Assembly (NCBI GenBank): GCA_002869185.1
Contig: PKTN01000001.1
Coordinates: 783,102-847,101 of the forward strand
Length of the DNA stretch: 64,000 nt
Source of the DNA: Denitrovibrio sp.
Lineage (GTDB): Bacteria; Chrysiogenota; Deferribacteres; Deferribacterales; Geovibrionaceae
Direction of reading: 5' to 3'
Shown: one piece after another, positions 1 to 8,910 of the stretch
Layout: each line of letters opens with the position of its first letter
How positions within the stretch are numbered: position 1 is the stretch's first letter
Position numbers and translations under genes: made by a program
Notes under the pieces: model-generated
Told to the model about the DNA's origin: nothing
Database searches by the model: none
What the model saw: only the letters and a program-made list of their open reading frames with translations

Positions 1-1
1 T

Positions 2-1597
2 ATTAGTAACAGTATAGGTTTAACGATTACTCGAAAGCAGAGTGCGAAGAAGAATAAGAATGATCTTGAAAGGATCAAGGAACTAGAAGACATTATAAAC
101 AAAAGCCCTATTGTAGCATTCGAGTTAGATCTCTCAAATAATAACAAGATAGTAAGTGTCTCTGACAGTATAAGAAATTTCAACCTGGAACCTAGTCAGA
201 TACTGAATAAAAATATCAACACCCTTCTCACTCCTGAAAAACTCAATGAATTTAATCAAACTGTTGCGAAGATGCAAACTCCAGGTGAGATAAAGTCGAT
301 GACATTTCAGGTGTTCGCTGAAAATAAGACCTATTGGGCTGACAGTTTTTTTTGGATAGACGAACATAAAGAGCACACAATCAAAGGTGTTTTCCATGAT
401 GTCTCGAAAAGATATAGTGCTGAAAAGAGCCTTAAAGATAGTCAAGATTTCCTTAATCAGATTCTCACACACTTACAAGCGTCAATATTTGTTATAGATC
501 ATAAAAAAGAAGCTATTATAGAAGCTAACGATCATGCCGCAGATCTCATGGAGATGAGCATAGAAGAGATTTTAAATTCTAAATGTTGCGATTTGATTTG
601 CTTAAGCAAAACACATGACGATTCTATTTGCTCTTCTATGAGCAATATCTTTAATGTTGAAAGCGAAATTTATACTGGTTCTGGCACTAAGAAGATAGTT
701 AGAAAGTCAGTGATTGAAATATTATATAATGGAAAGCCTCATCACGTCATTGTCATGTTCGATATAACATCAGAGAAAAAAGAAGCTATGAGCTTAGCCA
801 ATACCAGGAGACTAGAGGCGATAGGACAGCTTGCGGCCGGTGTCGCACATGAAATTAACACTCCTACTCAATATATCGGAGATAACATCACATTTTTGTC
901 TGAGTCGATGGGGGGGCTTGTGAAATTTTTTAACGACGTCAATCTCAACTGCCCTCAGACTTGTGGAAGTGCACAAAAGATCAAAGATCTATATCAAGAG
1001 GGAGATTTAGAGTATCTACTTAGAGAAATACCAATCGCTCTAGAGCAATCTAATGAAGGAATTGCTAGAGTTAGCGAGATTATTCTTGCTATGAAAAAGT
1101 TTTCTCACCCTGGCTCATCAGAGAAAACACTCACTAACATTAATGAGATGATAGATAACACCCTAGTGGTAACTAGAAATCAGTGGAAATATTTTGCTGA
1201 GGTTGAAAAATTATATGATAATGATCTTCCTATGGTTCCTTGTTTTCCTGCCGATCTAAACCAAGCTTTCCTGAATATTATTGTTAATGCAGCACAAGCT
1301 ATAGAGCCTCTTAAAGATCAAGAAGGTTTTAAAGGTGTCATAACGATCAAAACATACCAAGAAGATAATAATGCTGTGATAGAGATACAAGACAATGGCA
1401 CTGGAATAAAGAAAGAGGATAGACCAAAGATATTTGAACCATTTTTTACTACAAAAGATATAGGTAAAGGTACCGGACAAGGCTTATCCATTGTCTATTC
1501 GATATTGAATGATAAACACAAAGGCTCCCTCGACTTCATTAGTGCTACAGGGAAAGGTACAATATTTACAATCAAACTACCCATGGATTTATCATGA
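2..1597 (+). CDS. Sensor histidine kinase, 5' end outside the window
   Basis: The frame is open from base 2, so the start lies upstream; the first in-window ATG (272) is internal. The first residues (NSIGLTITRKQ) look like the end of a GAF-type domain. Two PAS-like segments follow, then a dimerisation/phosphoacceptor helix with GVAHEINTP (His near base 850) and an HATPase domain with N-box NIIVNAAQAIEP and G-boxes DNGTGI and GKGTGQGLS. All catalytic motifs are intact, so this is probably an active cytoplasmic-facing kinase. It overlaps the next regulator by four bases (ATGA), which suggests it phosphorylates the two response regulators downstream. The input signal is not known. Confidence 0.9.
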   Translation: MSNSIGLTITRKQSAKKNKNDLERIKELEDIINKSPIVAFELDLSNNNKIVSVSDSIRNFNLEPSQILNKNINTLLTPEKLNEFNQTVAKMQTPGEIKSMTFQVFAENKTYWADSFFWIDEHKEHTIKGVFHDVSKRYSAEKSLKDSQDFLNQILTHLQASIFVIDHKKEAIIEANDHAADLMEMSIEEILNSKCCDLICLSKTHDDSICSSMSNIFNVESEIYTGSGTKKIVRKSVIEILYNGKPHHVIVMFDITSEKKEAMSLANTRRLEAIGQLAAGVAHEINTPTQYIGDNITFLSESMGGLVKFFNDVNLNCPQTCGSAQKIKDLYQEGDLEYLLREIPIALEQSNEGIARVSEIILAMKKFSHPGSSEKTLTNINEMIDNTLVVTRNQWKYFAEVEKLYDNDLPMVPCFPADLNQAFLNIIVNAAQAIEPLKDQEGFKGVITIKTYQEDNNAVIEIQDNGTGIKKEDRPKIFEPFFTTKDIGKGTGQGLSIVYSILNDKHKGSLDFISATGKGTIFTIKLPMDLS

Positions 1598-2793
1598 AAA
1601 ATCTTTTATTTGTTGATGACGAAAAGAATATTTTGCAAAGCCTAAAAAGATCTTTTTACAAAAAAAGAGATCAATGGAATATGACATTTGTAAGCTCAGG
1701 AAAAGAGGCTTTATTATTTTTGGCTGATAATGATGTCGATATTGTTGTAACTGATATGAAAATGCCAGAGATGACAGGAGTCGAACTCCTTGAAATTATA
1801 CAAAAAAAATATTCAGGGGTGATAAGAATTGCTCTATCTGGGCATGCAGATCAAGACCTTTTAATAGAGTCTATAGGTCTGTACCATCAATACTATACTA
1901 AACCTTGTGACCTACAAACACTAGAAGAAGGTATAACAGAAGCCTTCGATTTATATAACATCCTTAGAGATAAGACAGCGCGCGATCTTATAAATGGTTC
2001 CAAAAATCTCCCAATACTCCCTGCGGTATACAACGATCTTAGGAAAGCATTGATAGACCCAGAGTGTTCTATCTCTGACTTAAGTTTAATAATCGAACGA
2101 GATATCTCTCTTACAGCAAACTTACTTAATTTCATCAATACCCCTTTCTTTGGTCTCAGATCAAATATTACAAATATTAAACAGGCAGTTACTCTGCTTG
2201 GGATCGATATAATTAAAAGTATGGTTTTAACCATAGATGTATTCCGAAGATCACACGTTATAATTGATAAATTTGATCTTAACAGACTCATGGATCACTC
2301 GGTAAGAGTTGCTAATTATGCTAGGATAATTGCACACCATGAAGGGGTAAAACAGAGTGACCTTGACATGTTCTTTGTTACTGGGATATTGCATGACATA
2401 GGCAAAGTGGTATTATATAATAACTATGAAGTCGAATACGGAAACGTTATTAACAAAATAGATAAGAGTTTAACTACAATACAGCAGGCAGAAAACTCTT
2501 TAATGGGAGTTAACCATTCGCATATAGGGGCTTATCTTTTAGGACTCTGGGGCTTCGATAAAGAGATAGTTTATGCTGTTGCAAACCATCACGGGCACAC
2601 TACAGACATAAAGAGAGATAGCCTTCTCTTGCAGATACTTCATAGTGTAAATTTAATTGACCACCAGCTTGTAATTATTAATGATAATTTTGTCCCAAGG
2701 GAAATAGATGAGACAATTCTTAATGACCTATCAATTATAGATAAGTATAATGAATGGTCGGACGTTATTAGAAAATTTATAGAGAGTCAATAA
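1594..2793 (+). CDS. Response regulator with HDOD output domain
   Basis: A receiver domain (residues 1-120) has acidic pocket DD at 8-9, phosphoacceptor Asp54 in VTDMKMP and the KPC lysine motif. An HDOD domain (about 130-330) follows, starting at LPILPAVYNDLRKAL, and it contains ILHDIGKVV and NHHGH, so histidines are retained that many HDOD proteins have lost. Such proteins usually act in signalling without known catalysis. Start ATG overlaps the kinase stop by four bases, so the pair is translationally coupled. Together with the next gene it forms a kinase plus two-regulator operon. Confidence 0.9.
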   Translation: MKNLLFVDDEKNILQSLKRSFYKKRDQWNMTFVSSGKEALLFLADNDVDIVVTDMKMPEMTGVELLEIIQKKYSGVIRIALSGHADQDLLIESIGLYHQYYTKPCDLQTLEEGITEAFDLYNILRDKTARDLINGSKNLPILPAVYNDLRKALIDPECSISDLSLIIERDISLTANLLNFINTPFFGLRSNITNIKQAVTLLGIDIIKSMVLTIDVFRRSHVIIDKFDLNRLMDHSVRVANYARIIAHHEGVKQSDLDMFFVTGILHDIGKVVLYNNYEVEYGNVINKIDKSLTTIQQAENSLMGVNHSHIGAYLLGLWGFDKEIVYAVANHHGHTTDIKRDSLLLQILHSVNLIDHQLVIINDNFVPREIDETILNDLSIIDKYNEWSDVIRKFIESQ

Positions 2794-3828
2794 GTGCTAA
2801 ATAAAAAAGTATTACTGGTAGATGATGAAGAGAAACTATTGTCATCTATAAAAAGAAATTTACGAAATTATGTTGATCTACATACTATAAACGAGCCAGG
2901 AAAAGTGCTTGAATACATGAAGAAGCATGGTCCTTTTGCAGTTATCATATCTGATTATCAGATGCCAAAAATAAATGGTATTACACTACTACAAATGGTT
3001 CAGAAATCCTATCCCGACACTGTCAGACTTATGCTCACTGGTCAGGCAGATTTGACAGTATCTATCGAGTCTATAAATCGTGGTAAGATATTTCGATTCC
3101 TTACTAAACCTTGTGGCGTTGATGACTTAAAAATCCAAATAAAAGATGCAGTAAGGCAACATGAACTTATCGTTGCTGAGAAAGAACTACTTCGCGACAC
3201 ACTCAGAGGCTCTATCAACGTTATTACAGACATACTTACAATGGTCGCACCTGATGTCTTTGGAAAGAGTAATCAAGCTAGAGAGTACATTAAAGACCTA
3301 CACGACGAAATGGCGTTTGAGGCTTATTGGCAGGTTGATTTAGCAGTAACTTTATATCTCATAGGTTTCATTCTTATTCCTGACTCTATAATTACAAAGG
3401 TCACTAGCGCGGAAATGCTTAGCCCTGACGAAGTGGAAATGTATAATAACTTTCCAGAAATCTCTGCCAAAATCATCAATAACATCCCTCGCCTTGGTAA
3501 AGTAGCCGAAATTATCGAAAATATTACTTACGAAAATATCACACCAGAGACACCGCTCCCTTCAAAAGCGATAAGAGCTGTAAATGATTTTCTTGATATA
3601 TCAAAAAGAACTAGCAAGCTTGACGCGATACACTATATGGCTCGTATGGCAAACATATATGACCCAGAAATTGTAAGCCACCTTGAAAATATAATCAAAA
3701 ATAAAGGCGAATTTAAACTTCGTGAGTTATATGTTAAAGATCTCAAAGAGGGGATGATTCTTGATGAGGACATTACAACTATTGATGGTTTACTACTTAT
3801 AAAGAAGGATCATACATTAAACGATTAG
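2794..3828 (+). CDS. Response regulator with degenerate HD-GYP domain, truncated by in-frame TAG
   Basis: The gene starts with GTG immediately after the preceding stop. The receiver domain has DD at 10-11, phosphoacceptor Asp54 (ISDYQMP) and a KPCG motif. The second half aligns by eye with HD-GYP phosphodiesterases, but the HDIGKIGIPD position reads YLIGFILIPD, so the metal-binding His-Asp is lost and c-di-GMP hydrolysis is unlikely. The frame ends at TAG 3826-3828. Beyond it the same frame stays open for 28 codons to TAA 3913-3915, and that tail (RLNNYGKACGIKEPIKILL) resembles the usual C-terminus of this family. I read this as a recent nonsense mutation or readthrough site. Confidence 0.85.
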   Translation: MLNKKVLLVDDEEKLLSSIKRNLRNYVDLHTINEPGKVLEYMKKHGPFAVIISDYQMPKINGITLLQMVQKSYPDTVRLMLTGQADLTVSIESINRGKIFRFLTKPCGVDDLKIQIKDAVRQHELIVAEKELLRDTLRGSINVITDILTMVAPDVFGKSNQAREYIKDLHDEMAFEAYWQVDLAVTLYLIGFILIPDSIITKVTSAEMLSPDEVEMYNNFPEISAKIINNIPRLGKVAEIIENITYENITPETPLPSKAIRAVNDFLDISKRTSKLDAIHYMARMANIYDPEIVSHLENIIKNKGEFKLRELYVKDLKEGMILDEDITTIDGLLLIKKDHTLND

Positions 3829-3915
3829 AGTATCCAAAGACTTAACAATTATGGTAAAGCTTGCGGTATTAAAGAACCAATAAAGATTCTCTTAAGAGTA
3901 AAAAAACAAAGCTAA
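3829..3915 (+). other. In-frame coding tail beyond the TAG of the preceding regulator
   Basis: Twenty-eight sense codons follow the TAG without a frame change and end in TAA. The translation contains NNYGKACGIKEPIKI, which looks like the closing helix and strand of RpfG-type output domains. This shows the ancestral gene was longer by about 29 residues. Confidence 0.6.
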
Positions 3916-3989
3916 TTAAAATGATATAATTACTAGTTAATTCTTCTGTTTATAGTCCACCTGAATGAATAAATGCTCCATATCAAGCA

Positions 3990-4127
3990 CTATGCTTTCT
4001 TTAATGATGCAAGTGTTGCTACACCACCTTTATAACCGCAAGAGCTGCTGCCATAGCCTACAGGTATAATTTCGCCAGTATATAAATGTAAGTAGACACT
4101 TCTATAAAAGCAAAAAGGCACATCATC
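3990..4127 (-). pseudogene. Possible small coding remnant, unrecognised
   Basis: In the gap after the regulator, the minus strand carries about 45 codons between two stops that read like protein, including LYTGEIIPVGYGSSSCGYKG. It has no clear ribosome site and I cannot name a family. The remaining part of 3916-4406 holds no gene that I can support, only the repeated GC-rich 23-mer near 4248-4270 and a direct repeat TGGCACGATTTT near 4365-4388. Confidence 0.2.
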
Positions 4128-4247
4128 TTAAGATGCACCTTATTATAAAAACCTACTTTGCTGAGTCCTTACATAGCCTGTATGTTACGACCCAGAATTA
4201 TCAAAAATAAAACCAGACCAACTAGTTGATAACACACAGTTCCCTAG

Positions 4248-4270
4248 AAAGGAAAGCCGGCGTCCTGCCG
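4248..4270 (+). repeat. Copy A of a 23-bp GC-rich repeat
   Basis: The sequence AAA + GGAAAGCCGGCGTCCTGCCG occurs here and again at 23860-23882 on the same strand. It is much more GC-rich than its surroundings. Here the second half of the inverted arm is broken (GCCGTTAAG instead of GCCGGC). Both copies sit in gene-poor stretches, one beside a recombinase remnant, so they may be scars of a mobile element. Confidence 0.6.
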
Positions 4271-4406
4271 TTAAGATATCAGTATGAATAGTGCATTGAA
4301 TCGCTATTCAGTGACGTTTTACGCTTCGCTATCTTCACTCATAATCACTCTTTTTCACTCAAATATGGCACGATTTTGGCACGATTTTTCAGCTCTAATT
4401 TACAGA

Positions 4407-5438
4407 CTACCTCAATAGGTCTTCTATTCTCGTCTTGCCATTCTTTATTAATAGCTTTTCGTGGGAGCACCATGACTTGCCAGCTTTTTTTGCGATGAGC
4501 TGACCACGATTTACCATGACACGTAATGAATCAGCTGTGTAGTTCATAGTCTTAGATAGCTCCTTAGTGGTAGCCATTTTATAGCCTTTGTTTTCAAGTG
4601 TATTGCAGAGATATGTATCTAAGCTATATCTAAGTGCATCGGAGATAAGAATAGTCATCTTTTCTGCTCCGCCACTCTCCGCTATTACACGATCTATCCT
4701 ATAGAATGATTCTCTAAACAAAATTGTTTTATTTATTTTTGCGTCAAACTCATCGAGAGCAAAATAATACTTTTCTCTATCGTTATCAGCACCTTTAATA
4801 ATGACAGGAGGAAGCCCAGACGAGATAAGCATACAATTTAAAAATATACGTCCTGCTCTGCCGTTACCATCTGCAAATGGGTGGATCGCCTCAAAGAGGC
4901 AATGAAGTTTTGCAACCTGTTCTATATATGCAGAAATAGGTAACTCATTTTTTAAATATTTCTCTCTAGAGCTTCTCATATTCGGAAGTAGATGGTCATT
5001 TATTAGATGCACTATGTCCACATAGTCAGGTGGAGTATGTTTAGAACCTGTAATAACTATCTGATCCCTACGAAAGCCAGAATCCCCTTCTCCCTGACGT
5101 AAAGTCGAGTTTATAGACTTGACTATAGCTGGCGACAAAAATGTATCAGAGCCGTCTATATGGTCATTATATGCAATATCATAGAACGTATTAGCAGCTT
5201 GATGATAATTGATAGCTTTCTCAACATCATCTTAGCTTTTTTGATATTTTTGGTTGTTGAAGACATTTTGAAGTGATTTTTTATTAACAAAGTAACCTTC
5301 TATAAGAATTGAGTTTCTCGTCTCTTCACTCAGAAGATATAACCATTCATTGTTTGTTACCACTGGAGAGGATATCCCTCCCAGTTTATGTAATAACGAA
5401 AGACGTGGCAACATCAACTCATCTAACTGTTCAATCAT
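4407..5438 (-). pseudogene. Fic/DOC family protein, split by an in-frame TAA
   Basis: Two reading-frame pieces (5438-5232 and 5138-4407) lie in one and the same frame and are joined by sense codons across 5231-5139; only TAA at 5232-5234 (codon 69) interrupts them. The fused product would be about 343 residues. The C-terminal part has the complete Fic motif HPFADGNGRAGR, which binds phosphate and Mg2+ for AMP transfer, and a C-terminal winged-helix-like segment. The N-terminal part has NSILIEGYFV, similar to the segment before the Fic core. An internal start at 5138 could still yield a Fic core. The full-length gene is broken; the in-frame nature points to a recent event. Confidence 0.8.
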
Positions 5439-5631
5439 TTGTTACGCTCCAAAACAGAACATTTAAGTTAACTAGTTAGAATATATCGCATTTTATCTTG
5501 TTACGCAAGAAACATACTTCCATAACGTAACAATGTAATTATTATGTAATGACATTAAATTCGCCTTTAATCACAGAGGTAGAGTGTTTTGATGTAATTT
5601 CGTATTCGAGACTGTAAATAAGATTGTGTAA

Positions 5632-5701
5632 GTGCAAATAATCCTTTAGAAAAAAGGAAGGAGACTTTGCACAATGGACAAAAAAGAGATTATTTGTTTT
5701 T
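5632..5701 (+). promoter_or_regulatory. Attenuator-like pair of mutually exclusive hairpins with a tiny ORF
   Basis: GTGCAAA (5632-5638) can pair with TTTGCAC (5666-5672), or the overlapping CAAATAATC (5635-5643) can pair with GATTATTTG (5688-5696), which is followed by TTTTTA. The two stems exclude each other and the second resembles a terminator. Between them lies a ribosome-site-like AAGGAAGGAG and a nine-codon ORF ATGGAC...TTTTAA (5674-5703). No gene follows on this strand, so this may be a small RNA or the relic of a regulated gene. The rest of 5439-5709 shows nothing I can name. Confidence 0.4.
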
Positions 5702-5709
5702 AAGGAATA

Positions 5710-6306
5710 CTACCTATTCCACAAAACACTTTGGCGCTCATTTGTGCTTTCATACGCATCCACAGTCTTAACCCACCTATGTCTTTCATTTTGGAAGATA
5801 TCTTTATGTTTAGTTTTATTAATTTTTCTTACATAAACAACAAAATCATCAGGAACAAAATATATTACTCGACCTAATTCACCGCCAACACACGAAGAAA
5901 CCAATGGAATAGATTCTGTTTTAAGAAAGTTTGAGATGAAGTTTATATTGCTGTTACCAATGAGAGGTTCACTCATTTTATCTAATGGTGCAGCACCTCC
6001 AAAAATTTTAGCTTTAAAATTAGATCTTGATGCACCCATGGATGCCATATTGTTTATCAGAAGCTCCATTGCATGCACACCATACTTAGCTGATTTTGAA
6101 TTAATATTGTCTGCTCCATGATTATCAGGCAGCATAAAATGATTCATACCAAATATATTATTTATGTCATCATAGATACAAGCGGCAACACACGATCCTA
6201 GTAGAGTGTGTATTGCAACATTACGCTCAACTTTAACTGCAAAAAACTCACCCGCGTAAATCGTTTTTATAACATCATAATTAGACATTAATTCTTTTTT
6301 AGTCAT
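5710..6306 (-). CDS. cheD: CheD-type chemoreceptor glutamine deamidase (stand-alone copy)
   Basis: CheD deamidates specific glutamines of chemoreceptors using a Cys-His-Thr triad. The catalytic segment is LLGSCVAACIYD with Cys39 and the partner His56 in GMNHFMLP, spaced 17 residues as in CheD. The length (198 aa) is slightly above the usual 160-200. I chose ATG 6306 over TTG 6315 because an AUG is available and the family start is short; ATG 6288 is also possible. This is the first of two CheD genes in the window and sits outside the main chemotaxis cluster, next to a diguanylate cyclase, so it may serve a different receptor set. Confidence 0.85.
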   Translation of the reverse strand: MTKKELMSNYDVIKTIYAGEFFAVKVERNVAIHTLLGSCVAACIYDDINNIFGMNHFMLPDNHGADNINSKSAKYGVHAMELLINNMASMGASRSNFKAKIFGGAAPLDKMSEPLIGNSNINFISNFLKTESIPLVSSCVGGELGRVIYFVPDDFVVYVRKINKTKHKDIFQNERHRWVKTVDAYESTNERQSVLWNR

Positions 6307-6409
6307 TATTCTCAACTTTAAACTATTGAATATACATTATATTTTATACTCAGAAAGTAAATAACAAAACACATAAAGCCCACATAGATTACATTAAATG
6401 TAACCATTC

Positions 6410-7303
6410 CTAAAAAATGCTTACTCTATTTCTGCAATTTTGTTTCGAGTTGTACATTGCCTTATCAGATCTTTCTATAATACCTAGGATACTGTCATTT
6501 GCTTTAACCATTGAGCAACCTAGTGATGCAGTAACCTTAATCGTCTTTGCATTATGCTCAAACCAACTATTTTCAATTAATTTACGTATTCGTTCCCCAA
6601 CTGGTTTTACTGTTGATTTTTCAATATTTGGAACTATTACAATAAATTCCTCGCCACCCCATCTGCAAACAGTATCAAATGGTCTCATCGCAGTAAGAAT
6701 TGATTTGGCAACCATTTTTAATACTGAATCACCAATATTATGTCCATAAGTATCGTTAATCTTTTTGAAATGATCAATATCAATAAAGTAAATTGTAAAA
6801 GGAACGTTGAAGGTTTCCCAGTCATTTATTTTTTGTTCTAGTACATGTTCTGCATATTTTCTATTGCCCACTTGAGTTAACTGATCTGTAAATACCTCTT
6901 CCTTTAATTTCTCTAGCTCTTTTATAATGTCTAAGTTATTTGTAATATCAGTAAATATCTCGACAGCACCAACAATTTCTTTCTTTTCATTATATATAGC
7001 TGTGATACTTATTGTTACCGGAACTCTATGACCATCTTTATGATGTAGATAAACACGACCTTCTCTTTCTTTACCATCCTTTAAGGTCTCTCCAAGGGGG
7101 CATCCTTGAATACATAATTCAACACCTTTATCATCTATATGTCTAAGTATATTTTCTGCACAACATTTACAAATTACATCAACTGACTTGAAACCAGTAA
7201 TATTTTCAGCAGATTTATTCCAGAAAGTAATATCCTTATTGATATCAACGTAATAAATGCCAACATTAATAAAATCTAATATTCTTTTATACTCTTTTTC
7301 CAT
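6410..7303 (-). CDS. PAS-GGDEF diguanylate cyclase
   Basis: The protein has an N-terminal PAS domain (residues 1-120, ending VEIFTDITNN) and a C-terminal GGDEF domain (about 135-295). The active-site loop is WGGEEF, a functional variant of GGDEF, and the YFIDIDHFKKINDTYGHNIGD segment holds the Mg2+/GTP-binding residues, so c-di-GMP synthesis is expected. The PAS domain contains several cysteines (CKCC, CIQGCPLG), which could bind metal or sense redox; that part is inference. No transmembrane segment is seen. A GAGGA ribosome site lies before ATG 7303. Confidence 0.9.
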   Translation of the reverse strand: MEKEYKRILDFINVGIYYVDINKDITFWNKSAENITGFKSVDVICKCCAENILRHIDDKGVELCIQGCPLGETLKDGKEREGRVYLHHKDGHRVPVTISITAIYNEKKEIVGAVEIFTDITNNLDIIKELEKLKEEVFTDQLTQVGNRKYAEHVLEQKINDWETFNVPFTIYFIDIDHFKKINDTYGHNIGDSVLKMVAKSILTAMRPFDTVCRWGGEEFIVIVPNIEKSTVKPVGERIRKLIENSWFEHNAKTIKVTASLGCSMVKANDSILGIIERSDKAMYNSKQNCRNRVSIF

Positions 7304-7344
7304 AGTATCCTCATTATAGATGTATTATATATAATCGTTTTTCA

Positions 7345-8424
7345 TCAATGCTGTCTATTACAGTAACCTATTACTGCATTAGATATTTCTTGTAATGGCA
7401 AAATAACGTCAACACCACCATGCTCTATTGCCATCTTAGGCATACCAAACACCACACTTGTTCTTTCATCTTGAGAAATATTATGCGCCCCAGCATCTTT
7501 CATCTCTTTCATGCCTCTAGCCCCATCATCTCCCATACCTGTAAGAATAACACCAACTGCATTTTTTCCCACATATCGAGCCCCTGAACGAAACAGTACA
7601 TCTACAGAGGGTCTATGCCTACTAACAAGAGGTCCCTCTTTAGTTTCAACATAATACCTTGCTCCACTACGCTTTATTAGAATATGTTTATTACCTGGAG
7701 CTAACAACGCCCTACCAGGAAGTACTGTGTCTCCAAAATCAGCTTGTTTTACTGTTATACTACACAAATCATTCAACCTATTAGCGAATGAAAGTGTAAA
7801 GTTCTCTGGCATATGTTGAACTATAACAACACCAGGGCTATCAGGTGGCAAACCTTGCAGAAACACAGATAAAGCCTCTGTTCCACCAGTTGAAGCACCA
7901 ACTAATATAACTTTTTCTGTAGTTTTAAGCATAGAATTACTTTTGGGAACTGACAATATCGCATCTGCAGTTAACTTAGGTTGTACTTCATTTATTGTTG
8001 CACTTACCTTTTTGACTTTTATTCCTGCGGCAGCTTTCACAGCATCACATATAAGAACACTAGACTCTTCTATGAAAGCCTTTGTACCCATCTTAGGCTT
8101 TTGTATGATATCTACAGCTCCAAATTCTAACGCTCTTAATGCGGTATCAGAGTTTTTTTCTGTAAGGGTGGAACACATTACAATAGGCATAGGATGTTGT
8201 GTCATGATCTTCTTAAGGAATGTGATACCATCCATTTTAGGCATCTCAACGTCAAGAGTCATAACATCAGGAGTGAAGGTTTTCATCTTCTCTGCCGCTG
8301 CAAATGGGTCACCACAGCAAACGATTTCGCCAATATTATGATCACTAGCAAGGATACTCTGAAGCGATTGGCGCACTACAGCGGAGTCATCAACTACCAT
8401 AACTTTAATTTTATTATTACTCAT
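7345..8424 (-). CDS. cheB: Chemotaxis response regulator protein-glutamate methylesterase CheB
   Basis: CheB removes methyl groups from chemoreceptor glutamates when phosphorylated by CheA. The receiver domain (1-120) has DD at 12-13 and Asp58 ([11 protein letters not shown]); the catalytic domain (about 165-355) shows the Ser in ASTGGTEAL, the His in VQHMPENF and the Asp in [10 protein letters not shown]. Full length (359 aa) is typical. The start overlaps the cheD stop by one base (TAATG), so cheR-cheD-cheB are coupled and form the adaptation module. Confidence 0.96.
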   Translation of the reverse strand: MSNNKIKVMVVDDSAVVRQSLQSILASDHNIGEIVCCGDPFAAAEKMKTFTPDVMTLDVEMPKMDGITFLKKIMTQHPMPIVMCSTLTEKNSDTALRALEFGAVDIIQKPKMGTKAFIEESSVLICDAVKAAAGIKVKKVSATINEVQPKLTADAILSVPKSNSMLKTTEKVILVGASTGGTEALSVFLQGLPPDSPGVVIVQHMPENFTLSFANRLNDLCSITVKQADFGDTVLPGRALLAPGNKHILIKRSGARYYVETKEGPLVSRHRPSVDVLFRSGARYVGKNAVGVILTGMGDDGARGMKEMKDAGAHNISQDERTSVVFGMPKMAIEHGGVDVILPLQEISNAVIGYCNRQH

Positions 8425-8909
8425 TATACACCTTGAAGTCTGGATATTTTACGGACATAAACTATGCCCGTCTCTGTTGAGAAGTATAGTTTCCTTGTGA
8501 ACTGCCCACCAATGTCTTTTGCGATTATGTCGTATTTAAGGTTAGCTAGATTAGATATTGCTGATGAGATATTTTTTTGCCCTATGGTGTCACCGACCCC
8601 AGCGTATGCAAACATATCAGAACCACCGAAAACCTTAACCTCTACTTCCCGTGGTTTTACATTATACGAAGTAAACTTATCATGCATATGCAATATACAG
8701 CAGTCTAGGTACTTCATGCAGTTTTCATCTTGTTTAAATGTTTCTTTAGAGCTCGGCATCATGCCGTGGCAGATCATTCCGATGTGTTGTTCTTTATTAA
8801 ACATGGTGACAGAGATACAAGAACCTAAAACGGTATTGACCATTATAGGCTGATCGTCAAAGTGAATTTCTCCCGGTAAGAGGTATCTGGAGGAGACGTC
8901 ATCAAACAT
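8424..8909 (-). CDS. cheD: Chemoreceptor glutamine deamidase CheD
   Basis: This is the CheD of the main chemotaxis operon. Catalytic Cys31 lies in VLGSCISV and His48 in MICHGMMP, with the canonical 17-residue spacing. I chose ATG 8909 because AAGGA lies six bases upstream; a longer reading from 8939 would overlap cheR by 29 bases. With this start it begins one base after the cheR stop. It deamidates receptor glutamines so that CheR can methylate them, and may interact with CheY-P phosphatases, none of which is seen here. Confidence 0.92.
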   Translation of the reverse strand: MFDDVSSRYLLPGEIHFDDQPIMVNTVLGSCISVTMFNKEQHIGMICHGMMPSSKETFKQDENCMKYLDCCILHMHDKFTSYNVKPREVEVKVFGGSDMFAYAGVGDTIGQKNISSAISNLANLKYDIIAKDIGGQFTRKLYFSTETGIVYVRKISRLQGV

Positions 8910-8910
8910 A

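Noticed and set aside
134..472. Long minus-strand reading frame opposite the first kinase.
   Set aside because: It is in the shadow of a well-supported plus-strand gene and has no ribosome site or recognisable domain.
4365..4388. TGGCACGATTTTGGCACG looks like a sigma-54 -24/-12 box on the plus strand.
   Set aside because: The sequence is a direct repeat of TGGCACGATTTT, no gene follows on that strand (fic is on the other), and the -12 part is not exact.
3826..5234. Stop-codon reassignment explaining the in-frame TAG and TAA.
   Set aside because: All other genes end in ordinary TAA, TAG or TGA with no readthrough of conserved domains, so simple mutations are more likely.
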